Below are positions 22,820 through 34,597 of a DNA stretch of 64,000 bases, in pieces. Under the pieces are notes generated by a model. That model searched no databases and had not been told where the DNA came from. It worked only from the letters and a program-made list of their open reading frames with translations. This stretch comes from Neostapfia colusana (Eukaryota; Streptophyta; Magnoliopsida; Poales; Poaceae), in contig JASWHV010000008.1 in assembly GCA_030760725.1 (NCBI GenBank), forward strand, positions 52,675,671 to 52,739,670, in the 5' to 3' direction. Position 1 is the stretch's first letter, and every line of letters starts with the position of its first letter. A program made the translations under genes and the position numbers.

Positions 22820-24138
22820 TTGATAATGAAAGATAAACGAGGTCATTTAACTTGGCTGCAGGAGACAACTGAGCGATATCATTTAGACAGGAACGATATG
22901 GGCAAGCTAGTAGAGGACTTTGATGACTTAGGAAAGCTTGGGCAAGGATTTTCCTCGGTGAACGAACTAGAGGAGATAATCCTTGAGGATGGATCAGCAC
23001 AATTTCCAACCTTCATCAATAAGAACCTCGGATGTTCCCAGAAGCAAGAGGTAAGCCAGCTACTTAAAGAATATATGGATTGTTTTGAATGGAAATAAAC
23101 CGAGATGCCAGGTCTTAGCCGAGAGCTCGTGGAACATAAGCTGCCGATCAAGACAGGTTTCAGGCCTCACAAGCAACCATTCAGACGATTCAACCCGGCC
23201 ATACATGACAAGATCAAGGACGAAGTGAATATAGTACCGAATGGGTGTCAAGGACTCACAAGCAACCATTCCGAGGATGGGGTCTGGACTTCATCGGGAG
23301 ATCCATCCAGTGTCATCGAAGAAACACCGGTTTGTATTGGTGGTCACGGACTACTTCACCAAGTGGATAGAAGTTGTGCCACTCAAGAACAACACTTACA
23401 AATAGGTAACCAGTTTTGTCCTTGAGCACATTATTTATAGATTCGGTGTTCCACAGACCAAGGAAGGGCTTTTAAATTCTCTCAATTCATGGACTTTTTG
23501 GAATCTTTTAGAATAAAACTTTTGAATTATTCTCCATATTATACACAGACTAACGTACAAACTTAGGCTAGCAATAAGATACTCATCAAGCTCATCAAAA
23601 AGAAGATCATAGAGAACCCCAGGCGATGGAATGAGATTTGAATGAAGCCTTATGGGATCATCGAGTGTCAAGACACGGTGCCATCAAAGTTTCCCCATTT
23701 GAGCTCATGTATGGACAAGAAGCCATGTTACCTATGGAGATTAAGATGAAGGTGTGTCGAGTAGATCAATAAGACAACCTTTCGATTGTGGATTATCAAG
23801 AACTGATGAGGACAAGTTGGATGGAGTCTCTGAGAGCCAAATGGAAGCTTTGAAAGAGATACAGAAAGAGAAGCTCAAGGTGGTCAAGTGTTACAACAAG
23901 AGAGTTGAGAGAAATCGTTCAGATTGCAGACCTAGTATGGAGAACGATTTTACCCTTAGGAACTCGAGACAAGAAGTTTAGAAAATGGTCACCAAGTTGG
24001 GAAGGACCCTTCAAGATTGTGGGGATGGTCCCTGGAAACTCTTACATTGTGGAGAACTTGCAAGGAGAGAACTCAGGAAAAGCAGTCAATGGAAGGTACT
24101 TAAAGAAGTTGTACTCGAGTGTGTGGCAAGAAAGTTAA
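22820..24138 (+). pseudogene. pol: RT N-terminus fused to integrase, Tat pol
   Basis: The stretch before RT (TFINKNLGCSQKQEVSQLLK, with YMDCFEW) and the RT opening (MPGLSRELVEHKLPIKTGF) are clear up to about 23230. Instead of the RT palm, the sequence jumps at about 23235-23270 into the integrase core: GWGLDFIG, then VLVVTDYFTKWIEVVPLKN in a shifted frame, and a YRFGVPQT patch near 23440. The integrase tail WSPSWEGPFKIVGMVPGNSY, then GRYLKKLY, is open at 23905-24138. RT motifs A to E and all of RNase H (roughly 1.5-2 kb in relatives) are therefore missing. Multiple stops lie in the integrase. Confidence 0.78.
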
Positions 24139-24241
24139 AACATCTAAAACTTGCAAGGTAAAACAGCCGATCTATCTAATGAATCGTGGCTTAGAGAGTG
24201 TTTTCGGCAATACTCTATTTGCCCAAAAACATGGTGGCATG

Positions 24242-24991
24242 TGTTGGGAACAAAAAAATGGTTGTGATGTTTTGCAGGTATGATAAGCCATGAAACAGAG
24301 TGAAGAGGGCCTTTTATCTTGAAGATTCAAGGTACAGATAACTTTGGTAAGAGAACCTGCTCAAGACTAATAAAATCATCTGCGGGAAGCCACTTTACCT
24401 CAAAAATCCAAGGTGCAAGTGCCCAGGTGGGAGTTCAACCCGAGAAGGCCAAGTTACCTTGCAGCCGCAAGATAGACTAACTAAACCGTGAGGTGCAGAG
24501 GCCAGGCAAGACTTAGTTGTTTTGGGGAAGGCTCAAAAATTTGTAAATACTAAAGTTAGCGTCATGTAATCTTCTAGAAGGTTAGCACGTCATTCGTCCG
24601 TGCATTTAGATAAGATCAAGTCTTAGAGATTAGAAAAGATCTTCGTTTGAACTTAGGAGGATAAGATCATTCAGTTTGTATCTAGTCTTCACAAAGGAAG
24701 CTCTCTGCCAAGAAGAACAACCGATCAAATCAATATAACAACTTTTCCTTCATCTACTTTCGTTTTTTCTTGTGTTTTTTAGTTTGTATCATAGCTTGTA
24801 GATTCTTTGTTGCTTTGCCGAGTAAAGCATCCGTCCCTCTCCATGTAAGTGAGACTTACCACGTTCCTAATCTCAGGAACCTTACGTTTATCTAAGTTTC
24901 AGTGAGCTAACGCTGAAATTTTTTTAAGTACAGGTGACTTTGATCATCTGTTGGCGACTCCAATCGACTTCGACCCTCTGTTCCACAAACA
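24242..24991 (+). repeat. 3' LTR of the Tat element
   Basis: Starts tgttgggaacaaaaaaatgg and ends ccacaaaca. Colinear with 15708-16458. No strong polypurine tract precedes it (aaacatggtggcatg). Confidence 0.9.
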
Positions 24992-26291
24992 AGAGGGGGG
25001 GGCTGTTTTATAGCTGGCCGAGGCGATGGTGGGGTGCCGGAGATTTTTTCCTCGCGCGCAGCTATGGAGGTGGCCGGATTTCGGGGGCGACGCACTGGCT
25101 GGTTTATGTGATGGACGGAGGCGGTGGCGGTGGGCAGCATGCTGCGATGCGACGGGGGGGGGGATCCCATCACCGGGATTCCCCGGAGATCGGGCATGGG
25201 CGCTGGCTCAGCTCAGGCGCGTGGGAGGTAGGGGGAAGGAGCACAGTGCCGGGCCGGCTGAGGAAATGGGCCGTGCGAAGGGGGGAAGGGGAAGAAGCAG
25301 AACGCGCAGGGGAGAAAAGAAATGGGCCGGCTGGGGGAAGTGATTTTGTTTTTCTTTTTTCCTTTCATTTGCTGTTTTGATTTCAAAATTTAAATTCACA
25401 GCGGTTTTCATTCCTTTTGAATTTTAAGACTGTTACAATCATGAAGGGTTATCTCAGGGATCTATTATGGGACGTATGATTTAAAAAGGGTGGATCAGAT
25501 TTTATTAGCCGAAGGGGTACGGCCGTTCTATTCCGGACCCTAAAATATAAACTGGACTCAAATCCGAGGGCCGCGTCACCACATTGGGTGCGGGCGGCGG
25601 TGGGCTCGCCGGAGAAGTGCGAAAACTCGCCTAAACGCCCTAAACCATGACTTTCGATGCAAAATTCGATGGAGGTGAGGAAGTAGAACACACCTAGGGT
25701 GTTTCTGCGGACCCAAAGAGCCCGGAAAGTGATCGGCGATGGCAGTATGCGGCGATGCTCATCATTTCCTGTCACGGCAGCGTTAGGATCCAATTCCCTC
25801 GATGATTTTCATTCAGTGAGCTTCCCTACGATCGGGTGAGTGCAGCATGTGTGTTAGAAAGGAGAATGGGATCAAAATTTTGAAGGGACGGCGGCAAGAG
25901 GTGGCGATTCTCACCAAACTCGAAAATGACCGAGCAGAAACAGAAATGGAGTGCATGGAATGGGGTGGTTGGTTGCGTGCAAATTGGACGCGAAGTGATC
26001 GGAACATGCTCGCTACGCGCACGAAATTTGGATTCGGTGGCGCGGTGCATCAGTGGGAAGAAGGGGAAAAGGCTGGATGGCTGGGTGGCCTGGCGATAGG
26101 TGTTTTCAGCCCAGTTGCTTTTCCTTTTCCTTTTCTGTTTTTCCCAATTTCAAATCCAAATTTTGCTTAAGTTAGAGCTGTGCTTCTAGAGTGATTTCAA
26201 ATTTTAAATTTTCCATTGCATACACGTAGATGCTGCAAACTCTAGAGGAACTTTGTTTCTTTGAAATTTTTTGAAAACTTAGGATGTTACA
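24992..26291 (-). mobile_element. minus-strand Gypsy LTR fragment (U3 part)
   Basis: Ends ttaggatgttaca at 26291; on the minus strand that is the LTR start TGTAACATCC. A minus-strand TATA box (agctataaaacagc) lies at 25006-25013, next to the boundary with the Tat element. The fragment is thus U3 plus the promoter, cut by the Tat insertion. Overall design resembles the LTR at 1-2361, but the sequence differs. A GC-rich stretch at 25050-25330 holds long open frames on both strands with no recognisable product. Confidence 0.6.
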
Positions 26292-27384
26292 AATGGTGAC
26301 GTAGTTACAGACACAACTACAACCACCACTTGTACCTATACATTTTTATGCTCATCACATTTCCACTGGCATTGTAAAGAGAAATCTTTAAGAATTTTTA
26401 GGTTTTAAATAAGGGGAAAGAGTGCCCACAAGTACTCAATATGTTCAACAACCTGCCGTAGTGTGCATCAGAACACATCGACACCGAAGCTAAAAAGCAG
26501 GATGTTTCCCACCTTTCTTTGTCAGCAACTTTAAATTGTAAATTCTTCGGTCTTGATCGATTGCAGGAATGGCATTCCTTGTCATTCATTGTTTATGACC
26601 TATTTGTTCGAGCCTCTGTTATTCAAGAGATTTTTCTTTGATCTTACCTAATTTGTTCTTTCTCGTTCTTGCTCAAAACGTAAAAGCAGGAAACATAAGA
26701 AATATGCTAGTCATTGGCACATGTGCATAAAGAAATACACAACATATCATGTGCATCCCCTTATATGCACCATGAATATATGCACAACATAACATAAACA
26801 TGTGCGCCATAACATAAGCATCCTTATATGCATCGTTGTGCACCATACCATGTGCACCATCATGAAATGATATGCATCATTACGTTGAGTTTGCATTGCA
26901 GATGGATTGCATCATCCTCACATGTAATGCATCATTGACCCATCATCACTAAGGATATAGAAAACAAGATGCATAGATAATAAATGAACCATGGGCGAGA
27001 ATCTGAAACTCAGTCTGAATCCCTTAATCTATGTATAGTAACCTTAATCCTTCTAAATCCTTGTGTTTATCAGACATTTTGCTTGTGTCCCCCATACATA
27101 AGAGGCACCGAGCACCTAATCCCCTTGTGCTCATGTGAAAATTTGAGCTTCCATCCTTGACCTTTTTAAGATACTAAATCCTTGATTTTTTAACCAAAAT
27201 CGTTAGTTTCTCGAGTTTATTGCGTGCTTGCCTAATTTCCTATGACCCCTTCTTATTCCTTTAAAGATATCCAATAAAAATCCTCATGAATCCGCTAAAC
27301 AAAACCAAAAGCAAGAATCATTGCACTTTTCCCTCGAAGCCTGGAGAGCAAGTGTTGATTATCCAAGCCCATCTCAGAGCGGCA
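26292..27384. other. no recognised gene; ATGCA-rich stretch
   Basis: AT-rich DNA. Between about 26700 and 26960 the words atgtgcat, atgcaccat and atgcatcat recur irregularly on the plus strand, without a fixed period. It could be untranslated internal sequence of the decayed Gypsy element that follows, but no motif proves it. Confidence 0.35.
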
Positions 27385-27945
27385 GAATCCGGTTAGAAGA
27401 ACTATGTGGATGAACAACGTCAACCACACTTAGATTCAAAGTAGGAGACTGTGTGAACTTTCGCATCTCTCCTATGAAAGGGGTGCATCATTCTGGGGTA
27501 AAACGGAAGCTAGCTCCGTGATTCATTGATCCCTTTTCAAATACCAAAAAATGTGGACCCATTGCTTATTGCTTGGAGCTGGCTATACCGTTATCCGGAG
27601 TCCATGAGATTTACCGAGTTGCAAAATTATCTCATGACTCCGTTAGAAATCCACGTGTAAGACATTGAAGCATTACGACTTAATCTCCCATGTGTCGAAC
27701 ACCCCATTAAAATCATTGATGAGAAGACCCGAGTCACAAGAAATCGAACAACAAGACTTTATAATGTTCAATGGAGTAATCACTCCATGGAGGAAGCCAC
27801 CAGGGAACAAGAAGAATATCTCCAATAGCATCATCCATCATTATTAGAGTCGTTTCTCCACTAACAACCCCCTTATGTCTCTGAAAACTTTGCCATTCCT
27901 CGTAATCTCAAACAAGATTTCTTTACGTGGGGAGCGTTGCAACAC
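27385..27945 (+). pseudogene. pol: integrase tail of a decayed Tekay-like element
   Basis: Translated pieces match a chromovirus integrase C-terminus: VGDCVNFRISPMKGVHHSGV and KRKLAP near 27450-27520, then KKCGPIAYCLELAIPLSGVH near 27550-27600. The expected RFIGPF appears as FIDPF after a stop, and the tail after 27650 has several more stops. Near 27720, EDP-SHKK wording and a following SLHGG stretch are weak traces of the chromodomain. The segment ends with a short g-rich PPT-like run (acgtggggagcg) before the LTR start. This is the 3' end of an old element. Nothing of its gag, protease, RT or integrase core is present to the left. Confidence 0.7.
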
Positions 27946-28240
27946 CCACATTTTTTTTAAAAGCACACATCCTCATAAAGAATCCAATGATTGGAATTTG
28001 AATTTTGAACATAACTCAAATCAGTAAAAAGAAATCAAAATTTTAAAATTATCATTTTCAAATCACATGAAATAAATTATTCACATAAAATGCTGTTAAA
28101 TTAGGTATTCATAACAATTTTCTCTAAATTATTGCATTGTTGTGTATAGTTCCGAATTAAATCAACTACTCATAAAGGAAGAATCATAGTAACTTTTTCT
28201 AAGATAAATTCAGATCTTACTTCACTAACTGAAGATTATA
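27946..28240 (+). repeat. 3' LTR of the decayed element, first part
   Basis: Starts tgcaacacccacat after the PPT-like run, compatible with the TGTAACACCC start of Tekay LTRs. Interrupted at about 28240 by the LINE. Confidence 0.6.
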
Positions 28241-30271
28241 TTGTGTAGGACCCCAATGCAAATTTTACCAATTAAGGAGGCCATTAAGGAGAAGAAGACG
28301 TGTTACAAGAGTTGGCATCATGATAGAAGCACAAGCAACATGCTGAAGTACGAAGAAGCCAAGAAAAATGCAAGGCGGGCTGTGAGTAAAGCAAGAGGAC
28401 ATGCCTATGGTGAGTTATATATATGATAGACTAGAGACTAAAGAAGGTTAAAAGAGATGGCGAAAATTCGCGAGAGACAGATGAGGGATTTCAATCAAAT
28501 TAAATGCATCAAAGATGAGACAGATCCCATTCTAGTGAAGGATGAAGAGATTAAGAATTGATCGGGATTACTTTAGTGGGCTATTCAACGATGGGAATGG
28601 GAGCGTTATGGTCAAGTTAGATGACTCCTTTGATTACTCCAACGAGCGGTTCGTTCCCAGGATACAAGAGTTTCAGGTTAAGGAGGCCTTAAAAAGGAAG
28701 AAAGGATGAAAGGCCCTCGGCCCTGATGATGTCCCTATTGAGGTGTGTAAATGCATTAGGGACATGGCAATACTATGGCTCACAAAGCTATTCAACCATA
28801 TTTTTCAGTCAAACAAGATGCCTGAAGAATGAAGGAAAAGTATATCAGTACCTATCTTCAAGAATGAAGGAGATATTCAAAGTTGTACTAATTATTAAGG
28901 GATTAAGCTTATGGGTCATACTATGAAGATTTGGGAGAGAGTGATTGAACACCGCTTGAGGAAAGTGACGAATGTCACAAAAAACTAGTTTGGTTTTATG
29001 CATGGGAGGTCTACTATGGAGGTGATTTTCTTGCTTCGTTGGCTTATGGAGAGATATAGGGAGCAGGAGAAGGACCTACATATGGTGTTCATTGACTTGG
29101 AGAAGGCGTATGACAAGATACCAAGGTCGGTCATGTGGTGGGCACTAGAGAAACATAAAGTGCCAACAAAGTATATTACCCTTATCAAGTATATGTACAG
29201 TAATGTTAGGACAAGTGTGTGCATAAGTGATAGTGAGACTGATGCATTTCCTATCATGGTAGTACTACATCAAGGATCAGCTTTGAGCCTATACATCTTT
29301 TCCTTAGTGATGGATGAGGTGTCGAAGGATATACAAGGGGATATCCCTTGGTTCATGCTCTTTGCCAATGATGTAGTGCTGGTAGATGAAACTAGGGATG
29401 GTGTTGATAAGAAAATTATAGAGACAAACATTAGAGTCCAAGAGGCTTATACTTAGTAGGACTAGGCCAGAGTATATGAGGTGTGACTTTAGTGATGTTG
29501 GTTGTGAAGAGGGAAATGTTAGTCTACAAGGACAAATAGTACCTAGAAGGAACTCTTTCCAATACTTAAGATCAATGTTACAAAGCAATGGCGACATTGA
29601 CTAGGATGTTTGCCATAGGATCAAGGTAGGGTGGTTGAAATGACGACAAGCCTCTGGAATACTATGTGATAGGAAGGTCACACAAAAGCTAAAAGGGAAG
29701 TTCTATAGAACGGTGATCTGACCCGCGATGCTATATGGGGTGGAATGTTGGCAAACTAAACGGTAACATGTCCAATAAATGAGTGTCGCGGCGATGTGCA
29801 TGCTACGGTGGATGTGCGTGCATACAAGAAGAGACCGAATAAGTAGTGAGGCGATTTGTGATAGGGTAGGGGTGGCACCGATTGAAGAGAAGTTAGTCCA
29901 ACACCGACTAAGGTGGTTTGGACATATCCAATAGAGACCTCCAGAAGCACCGATTAACAGTGGGATTTTAAAAGGTAGGGAAAATATTAGGAGTGGTAGA
30001 GGATGACCAAGGTTGACTTGGAGGAGGTGGTAAAACGAGACTTGAGGAATTGGAATGTATCCAGAGACTTAGGTCATGATATGATTGTAGGGAAAGTAGC
30101 AATTCATGTGTCAGGATCTTAGTATTTTTTTCTTTTCTTTTTCTTTTTTTTCTTGTTACTCTTATATCTCTTCCTCTCTTTTATTTTATTTAAAAAAATA
30201 AAAAAAATTGTTGTGTTTCATGTCTAGCCTACCCAACATGCTCAGGATAAAGGTTTGGTTGTTGTTATTAT
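28241..30271 (+). mobile_element. 5'-truncated RTE-type LINE
   Basis: Non-LTR retrotransposon lacking the endonuclease half. It begins inside the spacer before RT and ends with the ggttgttgttatta tail typical of plant RTE elements. It splits the LTR of the decayed Gypsy element, whose U3-like sequence resumes after 30271. A target duplication is not obvious, as expected for an old LINE copy. A T-rich stretch at 30124-30175 lies in its 3' untranslated region. Confidence 0.8.
28255..30115 (+). pseudogene. reverse transcriptase of the RTE LINE
   Basis: The N-terminal part reads IKEKKTCYKSWHHDRSTSN and KKNARRAVSKARGHAYGELY at 28270-28420, an RTE spacer. The RT palm is open at 28998-29456. Motif A is VFIDLEKAYDKIPRSVMWWA, with its catalytic Asp. 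The GLHQGSALSPYLF block appears as VLHQGSALSLYIF. The catalytic FADD box reads FANDVVLV, so one of the two catalytic aspartates is Asn. Downstream, LVQHRLRWFGHIQ (about 29890-29930) and RQASGILCDRKVTQKLKGKF mark the conserved C-terminus. Stops and frameshifts separate all these blocks. The enzyme is inactive. Confidence 0.85.
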
Positions 30272-31684
30272 AGAAAGAGTGGTCGAATTTGAAATTTGAG
30301 AAAAAAAAATAAAGAAACGAGGCCCCACCTGTGAGCGACCCATACTCTCCTCTCCCTCCTTGGGGCAGCCTCCCTCATTGCATGCCCGGCACCTCCCCAT
30401 TGCAGTGGCCACCCGAGCAATTGTTAGGCGGGGGATAAAATCCCTTGCCCTCGGCTAAATAGCCCCTCCCTTGTTTACTCTATTACTCTATTCTTCATCG
30501 CTGTCTTTCCATTCCCCACCTTCATCCCTCCAGCCCGAACACCGCTGATGCAACCAATGCTTTGCTGCTGCACAACCGCCGCACCGAAACTCTGACCGAG
30601 ACCCCGAGTTCAAGCGTCAATCCCCTCTAGATTTTCTCCTATCATTTTCTCCACTTCCTGCCACCAATTGTGCGAATTGAAGCCTTTCTTCTCCGAAATA
30701 GTTTGCCGGTCGTCAGGGACGGCGCACGTGCCTTGGGCACGATATCCTTTGCATCCTGCCCTATGGCCTGCTATGTGGCCTCAATTCCATTGGTCAATAC
30801 AATTCCAAACGTTTTTCTATATAAAAATATTTACAGAAAATAATGAAAAACTTGTAAAAACTGTAGAAAATTCTAGAAAAGTTGAAAATGTTTAAATAAG
30901 TTTTTTTGGACTCCTTAAGACCTTGTATGAAAGTTATTTTGTACAGTTTTCTACACTCTGTTAAAGTTTATTTTGTATGAAAGTGCTCTGTATTCTATTG
31001 ACTGATTCAATAATAAGAGCTTGGTAAATTGATTTGTGGGAGATCCAACTACTGGAAACCTCTGAGAAATTGTAGAATGCACACTTGCATACTAAGTATC
31101 TCAGAGTAAACATTACAGCTCATTTTGCCATGTCTATTTAGAGGAAATAAATATTAATTATCTGCTGCTATTTAAATTCCAGAAAGTAAAATATGGCTAA
31201 ATAAATTATCAAAAAAATTAGTACATCTCCTCAACATGTTACTCGCTTCCAGTAAATCACCCATATTGAAAATGTAATTACAAGTTAGTGAGTTGATCCA
31301 ACCATATAGCTAATTAATAGAAAGTATATTTATATATAACAAAAATGCTGCAATTTAACTTTAGCTCTCATAAAGATTGTCTATGTTCATGAACAATGAT
31401 CGGACTCTTGAATAACTACTTTAGCACTAGAATGATTTATGTTGCAATTTGTAGTTATTGGATTAATTAATTGGAATGCATTTTTATACATATCGGTAGA
31501 GCCTGGGATCGAGGAGCCGAGTCCGGAGGAGTGGACTGACCTAAACCCCACTGAGAATGAGGTTTTCTATGAGAAGACTAAAGAAAGATTAGCCGTTTCA
31601 ATAATCTTTTGGTTTCAAGTATATGTTTTTCTGTTACACTTAGGTGTGCTGAATATATTAGCAATGGGTGTTTAAGTGAGAGTT
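30272..31684 (+). repeat. 3' LTR of the decayed element, resumed after the LINE
   Basis: Contains a ggctaaatagc TATA-like box near 30450 and a cytosine-rich leader, then AT-rich sequence. At 31498-31676 an open stretch (GIEEPSPEEWTDLNP, then VFYEKTKERLA) looks like decayed coding sequence, but I cannot name a family. The LTR's right end is not clear; a gggtgttt motif at 31666 is the nearest candidate. Confidence 0.45.
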
Positions 31685-32797
31685 TTATGTAAAGTTTTAA
31701 TCATCCACATCATGCTTAACGTGTGGTGTCACATGCAACGTGTTAAGATTGTCCTTGATGTGTAGGAGGTATGTATAGTGCTCATAAACTGAGTTTTGGT
31801 GTGTTGTGGTGGTATGAATGTGTGGAGCACGTTTATGTGAGGATGTAAAGCAAGGTGTTGTGGTTTAGACTAATGAGAGTAAGGTCTCGGACTTGTGCTT
31901 GCAATGAATGGTTGTTTGCTCATGTGTAAGTGTTGCTTGAGGTCAAGACATGGATGGTGATGGTGATCCTTGAACTAAACTTAGGGAGAAGTTGAGGTTC
32001 AACAACCAAATTTGAGAGGAAACTTGGTTGACGTGACCAAAGGTGTCGCATGACATGTTTGGATCAAAACGCTTCATATGAAGGTGATAAAAATGTGTCA
32101 AGTGGTGTTCTAAATGTGTGTGGAGGTCATGGGTACAAGTGTAGGGATGGCACGAGGCTGTAATGTGATTTTAACATGTTGGAATGATAAAAATCAAAGA
32201 TTAAATGTAATTGAAAGGTGTCTACACGTGTGCAAGGAGTGAATGGACATGGCAACATGGTCCCAATGTGTGGTGAATATGTTTGAAACCGTGTCGAGGT
32301 TGTCACAAGTTTTTGGCACAATTCCAGCATGTTTGGGTGTGAAAATGTTGGTTTAAGTGAGGTTCGGACATGAACTAGAGTTAGAGTCTAAATCGGGTGG
32401 ATCCGGACATAAGTTTTGGTGGGAAATCAGACTATTTTGGCTAGAGAATAGCTAATTCCGAGTTGGTTGTGAGTTCAGATTAGAGAGTCAAGGTTATGTT
32501 GGATTTTGAGTTATTTGTGTCCATATCTCTTGTGGTTCCGTCCAAATAGTATTGTAAGGTTAGAATTATGATCTATGTGCAAATAAGTTGAGCCCAAGTA
32601 GGATTAGGAGGTTTCCTAGTTAAACAAGACCCTTTTAGAGATTGTTTATATAAATAAGGAGGATTCGGCTGCGTGGGAGGAATCATTTGCACCTGACTTT
32701 CACATGTTTCAAGAAAAGTCATCGTTTATGACAAACTTTTGCATCATGATCATTAGTCTTGTTTTTATTGCACGTCATTTTCACTCAGATTGATGTT
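31685..32797 (+). other. unidentified sequence with a plus-strand promoter-like box
   Basis: G/T-rich, with many tgtg words and no reading frame of interest. A TATA box, gtttatataaataagg, lies at 32644-32659, followed by sequence resembling a leader. It could be an LTR of another element truncated by the Tat-like LTR at 32798. No partner is visible. Confidence 0.3.
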
Positions 32798-33664
32798 TGT
32801 CGAAGTTTTTTGCTACGACACTTCCCCTGGTCTACTCGAAAGTAGCCCGTGGAGGTTCTTTTTTAGGAGGGGCTAGTGGATCTCGAAGCTCAGAGCACAA
32901 TGGCAAAAGGGACATGAGGATTTACATGGTTCGAGCCGTCGGAGCGTAATACCCTACGTCCACGGGTGTGCTTGTTGTATTACTTGTGTGAGTGAGTCAG
33001 GGTTCAGAACCCTTTGCCCGGAGGCTTCCCTGGTCCTTTTATAGACTAAGGCCGGGGCAGTTACAAGGTGGCCCAGGGCCCGACAGGTGGCCCCGCGGCT
33101 ATCTGTCTCCTATACATGAGCTATAGGCATTTACAACTATATGCATTGTCACTGTCGGTGGAGTTAAGGCGCGCCGCCTGACACGTCGGGCGCCTCTGAC
33201 CCGGTGGCAGGTGATGATGAAGTTCCCGTCTTGTCGATGCACCCCTTCGCTCTGCTGGGTAGCTCAGCGCTGTTGGGCGGCACTGTTACGCCATCACACC
33301 TTGCCGTCCTGTCTTTCACCATAATGGCGAACAAACGGAAGCGTGCGCCGTGTGCCATGCTTCTGGGGAAGGCGCGAACCTTGAATGCATGGTTTGACAG
33401 CGTACCTTCCTCTTTACTCCTCGGCCATCTTCCCGTTGCTGATTGGTGCGGGGTCCCGGCGGCTGGCCCCCGGGACACGCGTCTCCAGCGGAGCTGTCTT
33501 GCTAAGTAGTGGGTGGTCTTGAGTCGTTGGACACGTGGCAGCACCGGATCCCTCCCATGCTGGAGGTCGGGCCCGGGGCTGTAGGACACGTGACACCTCC
33601 GGAGCCTTCCTTGGGGGAAGGTACACCTAGAGTTGTTGCCCACGTGGCAGGACCGGAGCCCTCT

Positions 33665-34597
33665 TGATGTGTACAGGGGTCCCGATCTTCCGAAAGGTTC
33701 TGATAACTCTCGATTTGGTGGAGACTTGACACAAATCGATTCGGCTTCCGAACAACACGTTCTGAACCCTGCAATCGCAGCACCACGTCTCCTCAAGTTA
33801 TCAACCGATATTGCATGGTTGACCTCGCCAAGAAGGCTAATCATTGCCTGCGAATGGAAGAACACAAGCAAGAACAATAAAGAATGCAACCAAATTGCTG
33901 AAAGATATGAAACACTCAAGTTGGGGTCTCACAAACCGATGAACGGCGAAACTGTTCTTGACAGAATAATCTAAGTAAAACCCAGCTGTTTGTGAAGGCG
34001 GCTAGGGGGTACAAATGAGGTGGAGGACGACTAGGGGGTGCTGGGGTCGTGACCTAACCCTAAGACACGTACATAATGGACTTGGACTCGATACAAGGCC
34101 CAATGGCCCAACTAGGTGATGCAACACCCTGACAGACTCTAAACTTTATATTGTTTCAAAGTTTCCCGTCGACTCCGAGGGAATTTTGATGTGGGGACAG
34201 TTCCATTGGAAATTTTATCCTCTCAGCTTTCCGTGCATATGTAGAACATAAAAAACGGAGTCCGTATGCCTCCTATGCATCCATTTTAAGGTGGACTGCT
34301 CCTGGGCCCGAGTTGGACTCGAGTTTGAGTTGGGCTCGGTCTCTAACTTCTTGTTGGCGTATTTTCTGGTCCTCCACGCCTCCAAACCTCTCTCCATATA
34401 TCTCCATGTCCTCTCCATGGTTCCTAATCATAATTAATCCATTAGGTAGCAACATACTCTCAAAATTCACATATAAAGAATTGTTCAGGAACGAGCTCAC
34501 CTCTAAATTCAATTGTCGTGCTCGAGCTCTAGTAATTGGACCTTGCATGTCTACCATGTGAGTGTTGTGTATTTCTGCAGGAGTGATGTCCACATCA
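33665..34597 (-). repeat. 3' LTR of the CRM-type element
   Basis: 933 bp, nearly identical to 40416-41347. Its first 300 bp or so (34597 leftward) also encode the C-terminal end of pol (GPITRARARQLNLEVSSFL). Confidence 0.92.

Larger units (their letters stand above)
15708..24991 (+). mobile_element. Tat-lineage Ty3/Gypsy element with RT and RNase H deleted
   Basis: 5' LTR 15708-16458 (751 bp) and 3' LTR 24242-24991 (750 bp) both start TGTTGGGAA and end in ACA. Gag, protease and integrase stretches with Tat-type wording lie between them, but most of RT and all of RNase H are absent. A 2958-bp solo LTR interrupts the space between gag and protease. The flanking 5-mers (gaaga and agagg) are not a clean target duplication, although both sides share aga. 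The coding part is full of stops and frameshifts. The LTRs remain similar in length and sequence, so the element may have moved with enzymes supplied by others. Confidence 0.82.

Noticed and set aside
24934..25380. Long overlapping open frames on both strands in a GC-rich stretch
   Set aside because: Low-complexity Gly/Arg/Trp composition with no motif, inside an LTR U3; high GC content alone removes stop codons.
26700..26960. Possible satellite or CRISPR-like array of atgcaccat words
   Set aside because: Irregular spacing, no conserved unit or spacer structure; a CRISPR is not expected in a plant nuclear genome.
33164..33919. A 251-codon minus-strand open frame
   Set aside because: It crosses the boundary between the Tat-like LTR and the CRM LTR at 33665, so it is a chance frame.
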